Positions 1 through 9,881 of a stretch of 64,000 bases of DNA are shown here, piece after piece. Under the pieces are notes generated by a model, which saw only the letters and a list, made by a program, of their open reading frames with translations, searched no databases and had not been told where the DNA came from. This DNA is from DASTFY01 sp963813375 (GTDB taxonomy: Bacteria; Actinomycetota; Acidimicrobiia; Acidimicrobiales; Ilumatobacteraceae). The stretch spans positions 62,001-126,000 of the forward strand of contig CAWEYT010000020.1 of the NCBI GenBank assembly GCA_963813375.1, read 5' to 3'. Made by a program: the position numbers and the translations under genes. How positions within the stretch are numbered: the stretch's first letter is position 1; every line of letters begins with the position of its first letter.

Positions 1-1134
<1,134 letters not shown>

Positions 1135-1143
1135 CCGCGTAAG

Positions 1144-1593
1144 GTGCCGGTCCGCATGGCCTCGACGACACCGATCGAGCCGGTGCCCGAGCCGGCATCC
1201 GCGCCGGCCCACGTGCCACTGGTCGACTACCTGGTCCTCGACGACGAGCCGCACCTCGTGGCCTACGAGTGCACCTCCTGCCAAGCCCGCTTCTTCGACC
1301 GGCGCAACGCCTGCGCGGCGTGCAGCGGGACGTCGTTCGAGCGGGTCCCGATCGCCACGGACGGCGTCCTGCGGGCCTTCACCATCGTGTCCATGGCGGC
1401 GCCCGGCATCCCGGTGCCGTTCGTGGCCGGTGTGGTCGACTGCGGGGGCACGAGCGTGCGGGCCAACGTCATCAACGTCGAGCCCGATCCGGATCACGTG
1501 GCGCTGGGCATGAAGGTGCGGCTGGCCACGTATTCGATGGGCACGGACGGTGCCGGCACCGAGGCCGTGGGCTTCGGCTTCGAGCCGGCCTGA
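1144..1593 (+). CDS. Zn-ribbon/OB-fold (DUF35-type) acyl-CoA-associated protein
   Basis: A 149-residue protein (GTG at 1144; ATG at 1156 is an alternative start). A rubredoxin-like zinc ribbon is visible as CTSC and CAAC about 15 residues apart near residues 41-60, followed by a beta-rich OB-fold segment. Proteins of this kind (old names DUF35, ChsH2-like) partner thiolases or MaoC hydratases in sterol and fatty-acid degradation, and the next gene downstream is a thiolase of the lipid-transfer type, so a complex with it is the natural inference. The role is structural or in acyl-CoA binding; no catalytic residues are expected. Confidence 0.85.
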   Translation: MPVRMASTTPIEPVPEPASAPAHVPLVDYLVLDDEPHLVAYECTSCQARFFDRRNACAACSGTSFERVPIATDGVLRAFTIVSMAAPGIPVPFVAGVVDCGGTSVRANVINVEPDPDHVALGMKVRLATYSMGTDGAGTEAVGFGFEPA

Positions 1594-1611
1594 GCGAGGG
1601 AGCGGCGCACG

Positions 1612-2814
1612 ATGGCCGACAACGTCTGGATCCTCGGGATCTTCATGACCAAGTTCGGGAAGCATCCCGACAGGGACACGGTCGACCTGGCGGCCGAGGC
1701 GGCCATGGGCGCGCTGCGCGACGGCGGCGTGGACATGAAGCAGATGGGCGTGTTGGCGGCCGGCAACCTCATGGGCGGCCCGGGAAGCATCGGCCAGCAG
1801 CTGCAGAAGCAGATCGGCCAGACGGGCATCCCCGTCTACAACGTGGCCAACGCCTGCGCCACGGGGGCGACGGCCTTGCGGACGGCGATCATGGCCGTGA
1901 AGGCGGGCGAGGCGGACTACGGGCTGGCCGTCGGGGTCGAGAAGCTGGCCGGCGCCGGCCTCCTGGCGGGCGGCTCGCGCAAGGACGACGGTGGCACCTG
2001 GTCGCCGAGGGGCCGGTTCGGCGCGGTGGCGCCGGTCGACGGCCGCATCGGCACCGAGACCATGCCCGGGGTGTTCGCCCAGATCGGGATGGAGTACGGC
2101 CATCGGTACGGCGGCACCAGCTTCGAGCTGTTCGCCCGCATCAGCGAGAAGAACCACGCCCACTCCACGCTCAACCCGCTGGCCGCCTACACCAAGCGCA
2201 TGACCCTCGACGAGATCATGAACGACGTCATGATCGCCTACCCGAACACCCGGCCCATGTGCTCCGCCAACTGCGACGGCGCGGCCGCCGCGGTGGTGGT
2301 CAGCGACTCGGTGCTCAAGACCCTGTCGCCCGACCAGCAGCGGCGGGCCGTGAAGGTCTCGGCGTCCGTCCTGACGACCGATCCCTGGCAGGAGGCCTGC
2401 CAGATCCTCCCCGACGTCAACACCCTCACCCGCAACGCGGCCCAGCAGGCTTACGACCAGGCCGGGGTCGGCCCCGAGGACCTGGACCTGGTGGAGCTGC
2501 ACGACTGCTTCGCGACGGCTGAGCTCGTCCACTACGACAACCTGATGCTGTGCGAGCAGGGCGGCGCGGTGGAGCTCTTCGAGAGCGGGGCGACGTGGCG
2601 GGACGGCTCGACGCCCGTCAACGTGTCCGGCGGTCTGGAGTCGAAGGGCCACCCCATCGCCGCGACGGGCATCGCCAACATCTGGGAGGTCTGCCACCAC
2701 CTGCGGGGAGAGGCGGGCGATCGCCAGATCGAGGGTGCGACCGTCGGCCTGGCCCACGTGATCGGGCTCGGCTCAGCGTGCGGCGTGCACATCCTCGAGC
2801 GCCGCGCCGCTTAG
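1612..2814 (+). CDS. Thiolase (lipid-transfer/SCP-2 type acetyl-CoA acetyltransferase)
   Basis: A 400-residue thiolase that would cleave a 3-ketoacyl-CoA with CoA or run the reverse condensation. The nucleophile region is NACATGATAL with Cys near residue 82; HDCFATAE lies near residue 301, GHPIAATG near residue 345, and the C-terminal GSACGVH carries the second Cys/His area. This motif spacing fits the SCP-x/lipid-transfer group rather than canonical FadA. It begins 18 nt after the DUF35-type gene with a GGAGCGG-like ribosome site, so all three genes appear cotranscribed. In actinobacteria such thiolase/DUF35 pairs often act as retro-aldolases or thiolases on sterol side chains, so substrate assignment is open. 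Confidence 0.92.
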   Translation: MADNVWILGIFMTKFGKHPDRDTVDLAAEAAMGALRDGGVDMKQMGVLAAGNLMGGPGSIGQQLQKQIGQTGIPVYNVANACATGATALRTAIMAVKAGEADYGLAVGVEKLAGAGLLAGGSRKDDGGTWSPRGRFGAVAPVDGRIGTETMPGVFAQIGMEYGHRYGGTSFELFARISEKNHAHSTLNPLAAYTKRMTLDEIMNDVMIAYPNTRPMCSANCDGAAAAVVVSDSVLKTLSPDQQRRAVKVSASVLTTDPWQEACQILPDVNTLTRNAAQQAYDQAGVGPEDLDLVELHDCFATAELVHYDNLMLCEQGGAVELFESGATWRDGSTPVNVSGGLESKGHPIAATGIANIWEVCHHLRGEAGDRQIEGATVGLAHVIGLGSACGVHILERRAA

Positions 2815-2898
2815 CGGGGCGGCTCGGGCAGCGGAACGGAACCGGTCTCGGGCCAGAGGTGTAGAAGCAGGGTGGGTGCTGGTCGCCGAGGCGATGAC

Positions 2899-4048
2899 AT
2901 GACAGTTCGCGTGCGACGTCGTGCGGCCCTGGTGCTGGCCACCCTGCTCGTCGCCGCCTGCAGTGGAGGCGGCGGCACAGACGACGGCGGCGGGGCATCG
3001 GCGCCGCCCGGCTCGTCGACCGATCCGTCCGCAACTTCGTCGGCCTCGTCGGCACCCGGATCCTCGCTGCCGGGCGCGTCGTGTGCGATGGCAGGCGTCG
3101 CCGCGCCGCCCGGCTGCTGGCAGAAGGTCCTCCCGCTCGGCAGCGGGGGCTTCCCACCGTCACCGGGTTCCGAGAACCAGCCCGTGTGGGAGCCGGGGAA
3201 GTTCCCGCTCACGCTGCGACCGAACGTCGCCATCGACGACGAGCTCTGGATGGCCGCCCAGACGGTGGCCTACTCGTCCCCGGACGGACTCACCTGGACC
3301 GAGCGCGCCAAGACCGACTGGGGCGAGCGCATCTACCAGACCGTGGTCGCGTTCCAGGACAAGCTCTGGATGTACGGCGGCCTGGACTACGACACCGCGC
3401 GCCTTCCTGAACGACATCTGGGTGTCGTCCGACGGCACGACGTGGGAGCAGGCGGGGACGGCACCGTGGTCGCCGCGGGGCGGCCACGCCATGGTGGTCC
3501 ACCAGGGTCGGCTGTGGCTCTTCGGCGGCGCGGACCACGTCGCCGAGGACCGTTCCACGGACCGGTTCCTGAACGACGTCTGGGTCTCCGACGACGGCCT
3601 CGCGTGGACACAGGTCACAGCGAGCGCGCCGTGGCCGGCGCGTGACCAGGCGGACGTCATGGTCTTCGACGGCGCGCTGTACCTCGTCGGCGGGCAGGGC
3701 CATGCCGACGTGTGGACCTCGCTCGATGGTCGCCAGTGGACGCAGCTGGTGGCCGAGGCCCCGTGGCGGGCCCGCCACGGGGCCGCACGGCTGGCGTTCG
3801 ACGGGAAGCTGTGGGTGTTCGGCGGTTGGAGCGGCGAGTCCACCAACGCGTTGAACGACGTCTGGTTCTCTGCCGACGGCGCCACCTGGGAGCAACAGGC
3901 CGAGCACGCCCCCTGGGCCGAGCGGGCTCCGATCTCGGTCGTGTTCGACGACCGGATCTGGATCTACAGCGGCAAGCACACCGGCGCCGACGACAACTGG
4001 GGCGGGGATCTCTGGCAGATGGCCGCCGTGACGAATCAGGTCTCCTAG
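2899..4048 (+). CDS. Kelch-like repeat lipoprotein, one frameshift
   Basis: Predicted secreted lipoprotein of about 382 residues. It has a basic N-terminus, a hydrophobic stretch and the lipobox LVAAC with Cys near residue 21, then a Gly/Ser/Pro-rich linker. The rest consists of repeated blades of the form 'DDELWMAAQ', 'KLWMYGG', 'RLWLFGG', 'KLWVFGG', 'RIWIYSG' alternating with 'DVWxSxDGxTW', which looks like a kelch/beta-propeller. The reading frame changes at about 3400 (one extra C in gacaccgcgcgcc); both halves are intact otherwise, so I treat it as one gene. Function is unknown; such propellers bind ligands or cell-surface partners. The gene converges with the dienelactone hydrolase. Confidence 0.8.
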
Positions 4049-4075
4049 CGGGCCGCTCGGCCCAGCCACCGGCGC

Positions 4076-5056
4076 TCAGCCGGCCAGGTGCTGGCCGAAC
4101 CAGTCGAGCATCGCCTGGTACGCCTGCGTCGCGGCCTCGGCGTCGTAGCGAGGTCCGGTGTCGTTGAAGAACGCGTGGTCGACGCCCTCGAACACCCGCA
4201 GCTCGTGCGTGAGCCCGGCGGCCGTGAGCGCATCTTCGGCGGCCTGCATGGTGCCGTTCACACGGCTGTCCTCACCGGCGTAGACGCCGAGCACGGCGGC
4301 GTTGGGAGAGCCGGCGAGGTCAGCGCCGGTCGGGAACGGGCCGTAGAAGGGGACCGCGGCGGCCAGTCGCGGCTCGCCGGCGGCCAGGAGCTGCCACGTC
4401 ATCCCGCCGCCGAAGCAGAAGCCGATGGCGGCCAGCTTGGCGCCGGGGGCCCGCCGGCCGAGCTCGTCGAGGCCCGCGCGGACGTCGGCGATGAGCCGTT
4501 CCGCCGGTGCGTTGCCGAGCGCGGCGGTGGCGTCGCCCTCGGAGGGCAGGCTGGCCGTGCCGCCTTCGGCCGAGAGGAGATCGATGGCGAGCGCGGTGTA
4601 GCCGTCGGCGGCCAGGCGGCCCGGGAGGGAGCGGATGTGCGGGGTCAGGCCCCGGTTCTCGTGGATGACCAGGACGGCGCCCTGCGGCGACTCCGCCTCG
4701 GCCAGCACGCCGATGAGCTCGCCGTTCGGACCGTCGAACCGGATCTCTTCGGCCACACCCGGCGCAGCGCTGCTCGGAGGTGGCGACCCGCTCGTCGGCG
4801 CGGACGCGGCACCGGTCGTGCCGGTCGTCGACGTGGGCGACCCCGTCGTCGTTGCCGCGGTGCTCGTCGCCGAGGCCGCAGCGCTGGTGGCGGACGAGGT
4901 GTCGTCGTCATCGCCACAGGCGGCGAGGAGCGCCGCCGCGGCCGCGCCGGTCACCCCCAGCAGGCCCAAGCGGCGCAGTGCCTCCCGTCGGGACAGCAGG
5001 CCGTCCTCGCAGTCGAGGGCGACCTCGTCAACGAGGTACTCCCTGAGTGCCATCAC
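4076..5056 (-). CDS. Dienelactone hydrolase family lipoprotein
   Basis: A 326-residue alpha/beta hydrolase exported as a lipoprotein. The N-terminus has a twin-arginine-like RREALRR followed by LLAAC, then a Ser/Thr-rich linker of about 50 residues. The dienelactone hydrolase core follows, with nucleophile motif GFCFGGG, acid region YAGEDSRVN and His in GVDHAFFND; Cys as nucleophile is typical of this family. HENRGLTPHIRSL is the conserved stretch near the oxyanion hole. The likely activity is hydrolysis of a lactone or ester outside the cytoplasmic membrane; the natural substrate cannot be read from sequence. ATG codons are tandem (MMALRE), so the start is uncertain by one codon. Confidence 0.9.
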   Translation of the reverse strand: MMALREYLVDEVALDCEDGLLSRREALRRLGLLGVTGAAAAALLAACGDDDDTSSATSAAASATSTAATTTGSPTSTTGTTGAASAPTSGSPPPSSAAPGVAEEIRFDGPNGELIGVLAEAESPQGAVLVIHENRGLTPHIRSLPGRLAADGYTALAIDLLSAEGGTASLPSEGDATAALGNAPAERLIADVRAGLDELGRRAPGAKLAAIGFCFGGGMTWQLLAAGEPRLAAAVPFYGPFPTGADLAGSPNAAVLGVYAGEDSRVNGTMQAAEDALTAAGLTHELRVFEGVDHAFFNDTGPRYDAEAATQAYQAMLDWFGQHLAG

Positions 5057-5092
5057 CGAACGCTAGGGCACCCCGAATGCGAGGGGTCGTCG

Positions 5093-5849
5093 TCAGGCGT
5101 ACGTCCGCACCAGCTCGAGGACCGAGGCGACATCGGGCCCGGTACCGGTGAGGGACGTCTCGCCCGGCGTCGCACGCCGGGCCGCGACCAGGCACAGTTC
5201 GTGCCCGGGGCCCTCGATCACGGTCACGGGCTCCTCGTCGGGCACGCAGGTGCCATCGCGCGCCGCTCGGCGCGCGGAGATCGAAGGCGACGGGACCGGC
5301 GAGCTCCCGGCCGTCGCGAGCGAAGGCGTAGGGGAGCGTGCGCCACGCGAGGCGTGCGATGTGCTCCTCGCGGTCGGTCGGCTCCTGGAGTTCGCCCATC
5401 GCGCCGGCGACGTCGCCGGTGTGGATCCAGCACTCGGCGAGGCGGGTGGTGGCGAGTGTCCGGATCGAGAGTTGCCCGACGACCCAGTCCACGCGCGCGT
5501 GCGGATCGGCGGCCGCGAGGACATCACGCAGTGCGGCCGCGCTGGTGCGCCAGCGCTCGAGCAGCGCGTCGGGAGGCACCCCACGCTCCCGGGCCACCAT
5601 CGCCGCCGCGCCGGCGTCGACATCCGTCGGTGGCTCGAGACCCCTGGTCAGGACCTCGACCTGCTCGGCGAACCGACCCTGCGCGCTGCCGAGCGCCATC
5701 TCGTCCGTCTGCGCCAGGTGGAGCACGACGTCGGCGACGGTCCACCCGACGCAGCGCGTGGGCAGCCGCCATCCCGCGTCGTCGAGGCGCTGGAGCAACG
5801 CGTCGAGCTCCGCGTGCTGCTCGGTCAGCGCGGTGATGGTCGCCTGCAT
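5093..5849 (-). CDS. TIGR03084-like DinB/maleylpyruvate isomerase family protein, one frameshift
   Basis: After correcting one shift the protein has 251 residues. The N-terminal four-helix part contains the family's CVGWTVADVVLHLAQTDE segment and a later AECWIHTGDVAGAMG segment, as in mycothiol-dependent maleylpyruvate isomerase/DinB-like proteins of actinobacteria (TIGR03084). The frame changes at about 5258 (one extra C, minus-strand gcgcgatgg), after which GTCVPDEEPVTVIEGPG to the stop restores a normal C-terminus. The histidines in the helices would bind a metal in this superfamily. No specific reaction can be given. It lies just upstream of the lipoprotein hydrolase, 36 nt apart, on the same strand. 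Confidence 0.75.
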
Positions 5850-5870
5850 CGTGCGTCCGGCGGTTCGGCG

Positions 5871-6305
5871 TCAGGACTTCTTCGGCTTCTTCGCCTTCGC
5901 CGATGACGACGGGGTGCGGCCGGCCATCCACTCGACCTGGTCGAGCGCCGGTGTGATGGCGGACAGCACCTGCTCGGTCATCTCGCGGTGGCGGGCGGCC
6001 AGCGCGGAGAAGCGGTCGGCCAGCTTCCGCTGCTCCTCAGCCCACGAGGCGACGGCGTCGATGAGCTCCTGCTGCTCCTCCAGCACCGCCCGCACGGGCG
6101 CCACCCACAGCGTCGACAGCTCGACCGTGCGCTCACCCCACTGGGCCATCGGCTCGGCGAACGGCGCCGCGGCCGGTGAACTGCTGAGGTTCTCGGCGAT
6201 CGAGCGGGCGGCGCCGGTGAGCTGCGCGCCGAGCTCCTGCATCCGCCGGAAGGCGTCAGCCCCCGTGAACGGGGTGGCGGCAGGCTCCTTGTCACGGTCG
6301 GCCAT
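5871..6305 (-). CDS. Small phasin-like coiled-coil protein
   Basis: 144 residues, without signal peptide or membrane segment. Mostly amphipathic helix (for example WAEEQRKLADRFSALAARHREM near residues 89-111), ending in a Lys-rich tail KAKKPKKS. That build fits phasins or lipid-droplet surface proteins, which coat polyhydroxyalkanoate or triacylglycerol inclusions. The start was placed at ATG 6305 because GGAGG sits just upstream (ggaggtccgtccatg). It is divergent from the XRE regulator gene and shares its upstream region, which contains several TGTCRCA half-sites. Assignment to phasins rests on composition and context, not on an unmistakable signature. Confidence 0.55.
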   Translation of the reverse strand: MADRDKEPAATPFTGADAFRRMQELGAQLTGAARSIAENLSSSPAAAPFAEPMAQWGERTVELSTLWVAPVRAVLEEQQELIDAVASWAEEQRKLADRFSALAARHREMTEQVLSAITPALDQVEWMAGRTPSSSAKAKKPKKS

Positions 6306-6400
6306 GGACGGACCTCCTGTGCGTGGTCGCCGTGAGACTACGGCGGCGTCGGGTCGCCCACGGCCTCCCTGAGGCCCGTGCCGTCCACCGCCCCCTCCGA

Positions 6401-6460
6401 TGTCACATCTCGAACGGAGGTGTCGCAAAGTGACACCCACCGTCGCAGTACGACACCTCC
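6401..6460. promoter_or_regulatory. Cluster of TGTCRCA-like half-sites upstream of XRE regulator
   Basis: The divergent region holds four similar half-sites: TGTCACA at 6401, TGTCGCA at 6421, its near inverse TGACACC at 6431, and TACGACA near 6449. GGAGGTGTCG (6416-6425) and CGACACCTCC (6451-6460) form a perfect 10-bp inverted repeat. The inner unit TGTC-gcaaag-TGACA resembles an operator for a small dimeric HTH protein, so autoregulation by the adjacent XRE regulator is a reasonable inference. Confidence 0.55.
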
Positions 6461-6493
6461 GCGCTCGGTGTGCCAAGCGTTAGGCTCGCCGTG

Positions 6494-6853
6494 ATGGACC
6501 CCAGCGGGACGCCGTGGGCCGACGTGGCGGAGTTGCTGCGCACGCAGCGGCAGATGGCCCGGCTGTCGTTGCGACATCTGGCCAAGATGACGCACGTCTC
6601 GGACTCCTACCTCAGCCAGGTCGAGCGAGGGCTGTACGAGCCCTCCCCTGAGGTGTTGAAGTCCATCGCCGACGCGCTCAACCTCCCGATCAGCTCGTTG
6701 TACGAGCGCCTCGGCTGGCTGGACGACGAACCCGACGGCGCCCGCCGCGAGGTGCCGGGAGTGGAGCAGGCCATCGAGGCCGACGAGAAGCTCACCGCGG
6801 CCCAGAAGCGAGCCTTGCTGGAGATGTATCGCACCCTCATCGGAGCGGCCTGA
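6494..6853 (+). CDS. XRE-family HTH transcriptional regulator (MLDSR-like)
   Basis: 119 residues with one N-terminal Cro/C1-type HTH (about residues 9-65: RLSLRHLAKMTHVSDSYLSQVERG, then SIADALNLPISSLYERLGW) and a helical tail. GTG at 6491 is in frame directly before ATG 6494. In Rhodococcus a small regulator of this size (MLDSR) sits beside the gene for the major lipid-droplet protein MLDS and represses it while sensing droplet state; here the same arrangement is seen with a small phasin-like protein downstream and another upstream. The regulator role is clear; the lipid-droplet link is inference from gene order. Confidence 0.82.
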   Translation: MDPSGTPWADVAELLRTQRQMARLSLRHLAKMTHVSDSYLSQVERGLYEPSPEVLKSIADALNLPISSLYERLGWLDDEPDGARREVPGVEQAIEADEKLTAAQKRALLEMYRTLIGAA

Positions 6854-6897
6854 GAGCGCGCACCGGGCAGGGCGAGGGAGACAAGCCAGACAAGTGC

Positions 6898-6927
6898 TTG
6901 ACTTACCAAGCAGATGCGTGGCATACT
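6898..6927 (+). promoter_or_regulatory. Likely sigma-A type promoter of the small phasin-like gene
   Basis: TTGACT (6898-6903) and CATACT (6922-6927) are separated by 18 bp and lie about 40 bp before the ATG at 6969. The -35 overlaps a short inverted repeat GCTTG-acttac-CAAGC (6896-6911), which could be an operator for the neighbouring regulator. Confidence 0.5.
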
Positions 6928-6968
6928 GAGCGCACCCCCCGTTCATCTCATGGAGGTCACCCCCAGCC

Positions 6969-7289
6969 ATGTCTCTGCCCACCTACACCGAGCTCACGAA
7001 GTCCTTCGGCGATCAGGTCGTCGATGCCGTCAAGCAGGCCGAGGAGCGCACCGTCTCCGCGATCACGAGCACCAACGAGATCGTGAGCGCGCTGCTGCCG
7101 TCGGTCCCCTCCGTCCCCGTGCCCGAAGGCGTTCCCTCGGCCAGCGCGGTCGTGACCGCCAACGCGGCGCTGCTGGAGCGGGTGATCAAGGCCCAGACCA
7201 AGTTCACCCTGAGCGTCCTCGACAGCCTGCCGGCCGTCGGCGAGGCGGAGCCGGCGCCCCGGAAGGTCTCGGCGGCCAAGGCCGCCTGA
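6969..7289 (+). CDS. Small phasin/lipid-droplet (MLDS-like) protein
   Basis: 106 residues. An N-terminal amphipathic helix (residues 1-45, FGDQVVDAVKQAEERTVSAI) is followed by a Pro/Val-rich turn (PSVPSVPVPEG) and a second amphipathic helix (AALLERVIKAQTKFTLSVLDSLP), ending in Ala/Lys-rich KVSAAKAA. No signal peptide or transmembrane segment. This helix-turn-helix build and the neighbouring XRE regulator fit the small apolipoprotein-like lipid-droplet or PHA-granule proteins of actinobacteria. It has its own well-formed promoter and lies 115 bp from the regulator stop. The inclusion type (triacylglycerol or PHA) cannot be told. Confidence 0.6.
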   Translation: MSLPTYTELTKSFGDQVVDAVKQAEERTVSAITSTNEIVSALLPSVPSVPVPEGVPSASAVVTANAALLERVIKAQTKFTLSVLDSLPAVGEAEPAPRKVSAAKAA

Positions 7290-7404
7290 GCGCAGCCCCC
7301 CAGAGCGGGCGACATCCGCGGCGGGTCACCTCGGTGACCCGCCGCTGTCGCGCGCTCCTACGCCGGCCAGGGTCTCCGGTTGCTGGAGTTGAGTGGTCAG
7401 CCGG

Positions 7405-8780
7405 TCAGGGAGCCGGGTAGGCGTCGTAGCCGGGGGCGACGATGGGCCACGGGCGGAGGCGCTCCAGTTCCGCGGCCAGGCCGAGCGCCAGCCCGTCGCC
7501 GAACCGCGGCGCCACGACCTGCAGCCCGAAGGGCACGCCCGCCTCGTCCAGGCCGAGTGGCACGCTCACCGCGGGATGGCCGGTGAGGTTCAAGTCGGGC
7601 GTGTTGACGGCGACGGTCGGATCGTGCAGCTCACCGAGCGTCGAGGGCAGCGGGCCCTCGGGCGCCCAGCTCTGCACGTTGGCGGTCGGGGTGACGAGCA
7701 CCGTTCCCGTGCCGAGGACGGCATCGAACCGGGCGGTCACCTCGTGACGGCGCCGGGTGGCGGCCAGGTACTGGGAGATGGTCACCGCCTCCCCGATAGG
7801 TCAGGGCGAACAGGAGCGAAGGTTCGAAGCTCTCCCACTGGTCGCGGGCGTCCTCCAGGCTCTGGGCCAGCTCGGCGGAGCCGATCGTGAACCAGTCGAC
7901 CGCGACCGAGCTGTCCGAAGGTGCCTCGACCCGGTCGACGGAGAAGCCGGCGTCGGCCAGCGTGTCCAGCGCGTCGTCGAACGCCGCTTCGATGACCGGG
8001 TCCACCCGCAGCGCGCAGGCTGCGGCAGGCGACCACGCGCTCGGGGCGTGTCGGCTCGAGCGGCACGCCGGAACGGGGCAGGGACAGCCAATCGCCGTCG
8101 GCCGGGCCCATCGTGACCGAGGCCTCGAGCACCACGTCGGCCACGGTCCTGCCGGTGGCCCCCTGGGTGGAGAAGCCGATCCAGCGGGGCAGGACGTTGC
8201 GGCCGATCGCGCCCATCGTCGGCTTGTACCCCACCAGCCCGCAGCAGCTGGCGGGGATGCGCACGGACCCGCCGCCGTCCGACGTCGTCGCCAACGGGAC
8301 CAATCCCGCGGCCAGCGCCGCCGCCGATCCACCGCTGGAGCCGCCGGGCGAGCGCTCCGGGTTCCACGGGTTGCGGGTGGCGCCGAAGAGTTGGTTCGTG
8401 GTGAACGCGGCGTGACCGAAGGCCGGGGTGTTGGTGCGCCCGAGCACGATGGCGCCGGCCTCGCGCAGCCGGGCCACGACGACGTCGTCGACCTCGTCCG
8501 GCGGCGCGTCGGCGAACAGGGACGAGCCCATCGTGGTCCGCATGCCGCGGCAGCGGGCCATGTCCTTCACCAGCAGCGGGAGGCCGGCCAGCGGGCCGGT
8601 ACGAGGATGCCCAGCGGCCTCCTCGCGCGCCTCGTCGGCCCGCAAGGCGACGACGGCGTTCAGCGTGTCCTGCGACGCCTCGATCCGCCGGAGTGACTCC
8701 TCGACCAGCTCCGCCGGTGTGATCCGCCCATCGCGGACTGCGCCCGCCAGCTCCTGCAGCATCGCCGTGAGGGTAGCCAC
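7405..8780 (-). CDS. Amidase (amidase-signature family), two frameshifts
   Basis: Hydrolyses an amide through a Ser-cisSer-Lys triad. Lys is in LPLLVKDM, the signature SPGGSSGGSAAALAAGLVPL carries the serines, and DGGGSVRIPAS completes the family block; the C-terminus has TGHPAVSVPLG. About 457 residues after two corrections, at about 8015 (extra C) and 7792 (extra G, minus strand). Start is GTG 8780 or ATG 8762. Its reading frame is open upstream right through the MTHFR-like gene, with no stop between them. It is the last gene of the methyl-transfer run, but its substrate and any link to that run are not evident. Confidence 0.85.
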
Positions 8781-8995
8781 CGGGCTCACCCGGGCCGGCG
8801 AAGACCGCACACCGCCTGGACCGGGTGCGTCCGGCCCGTGCTGATGAGTGGGGGCCGAGCGCACCGCAGCGCGACCCGACGGATTGCGGAGCGAAGCGAC
8901 TAGGAGCCCATGGCCATCCGGGTCCGGCGCGACGACGGAACGGAGCGAAGCGCAGGATCGATGCGGCGATGTCGGCGCGATCGGTCGCGCCGGCA

Positions 8996-9881
8996 TGGCG
9001 AACCGGCCGGCGGCGAGGGCGCGGGCCCAGGCCGCGGTGCGGGCGAAGGCGCCGAACGGGAAGAAGTGGAAGGGGGCGAAGCAGTGCCCGTCGTCCCGGG
9101 CTGCGGCGGCCGCCACGCCGGCCACCGTCGCCTCGGGGTACTGGGGCTTGGCCGACGCCAGCTTGAGCACGCTCCCGGCCCGCTTGCGCATCACGGCCAG
9201 CGATGGTCCGACACCGCAGCGCAGGCCGTACTTGACCAGGGTGGCGGCGGTGGCGGCCCCGGGCAGGCCGACGTGCACCGGCAGGCGGTTCCCGGCCGCT
9301 CGGATCGATCGCTCCCAGATGATGACGGGCTCGGCCGCGAAGCAGAACTGCGTGACCAGGTGGACCTCGAGACCGGACTCCGCCGCGAACGCGTTCTTGT
9401 CGGCGATGGCCTGGACGAGCTCAGCGTCCCCGACGTCGGGGCTGCCCTCGGGATGCCCGGCGACACCCAGCCAGGAGATCCCGTGGCGTTGCATCACCCC
9501 GGTCCGCAGCAGGTCGATGGTGGCCGGGAACGGTCCTGCCGCCTCGTCCACAGACCCGGCGATCGCCAGGATCCGGCGCACACCGGCCTGCTCGACCAGG
9601 GCGCCGACCACGTCCTCGATCTCCTGCTCGCTCCGCACCGCGCGCGCGGCGAGGTGGGGTACGGGCACGAGGCCGGCGTCGGCGATCTTGCGCGCCGCGG
9701 CGACGGTGCGCTCGAAGCCGGCATTGGGCAGCCACGTGATGAAGACCGGCGTGCCCGCCGGCAGAAGCTGCTCGACGGCACCGATGGCATCGAGCTCGCG
9801 GGGCGTGACCTCGATGCTGAACCCGCGCATCAAGGCCGCGACGTGTGTTGCGATCTCGTCCCGGCCGGGCCCTCGGGTCAC
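8996..9881 (-). CDS. Methylenetetrahydrofolate reductase-like protein
   Basis: An MTHFR (MetF-like) barrel of about 295 residues: SIEVTPRE at the N-terminus, HLAAR, GVAGHPEGSPD and LVTQFCFAAEP are the family's folate/FAD-site blocks, and it ends with HFFPFGAFARTAAWARALAAGR. The GTG start at 9881 overlaps the stop of the MetE-like gene by 4 nt, so the two are translationally coupled, which is logical since MTHFR makes the methyl donor used by methionine synthase. The end given is the end of recognisable homology: the frame then runs on without stop into the amidase. A +1 change near 8990 would give a stop at about 8900. Confidence 0.8.

Noticed and set aside
4088..5836. 582-codon plus-strand frame opposite the dienelactone hydrolase
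   Set aside because: Low-complexity Arg-rich composition; the minus-strand genes there have clear family motifs.
8881..8960. Repeated GGAGCGAAGCG motifs as a mobile repeat element
   Set aside because: Two short copies only, within low-complexity GC-rich sequence; not enough to call an element.
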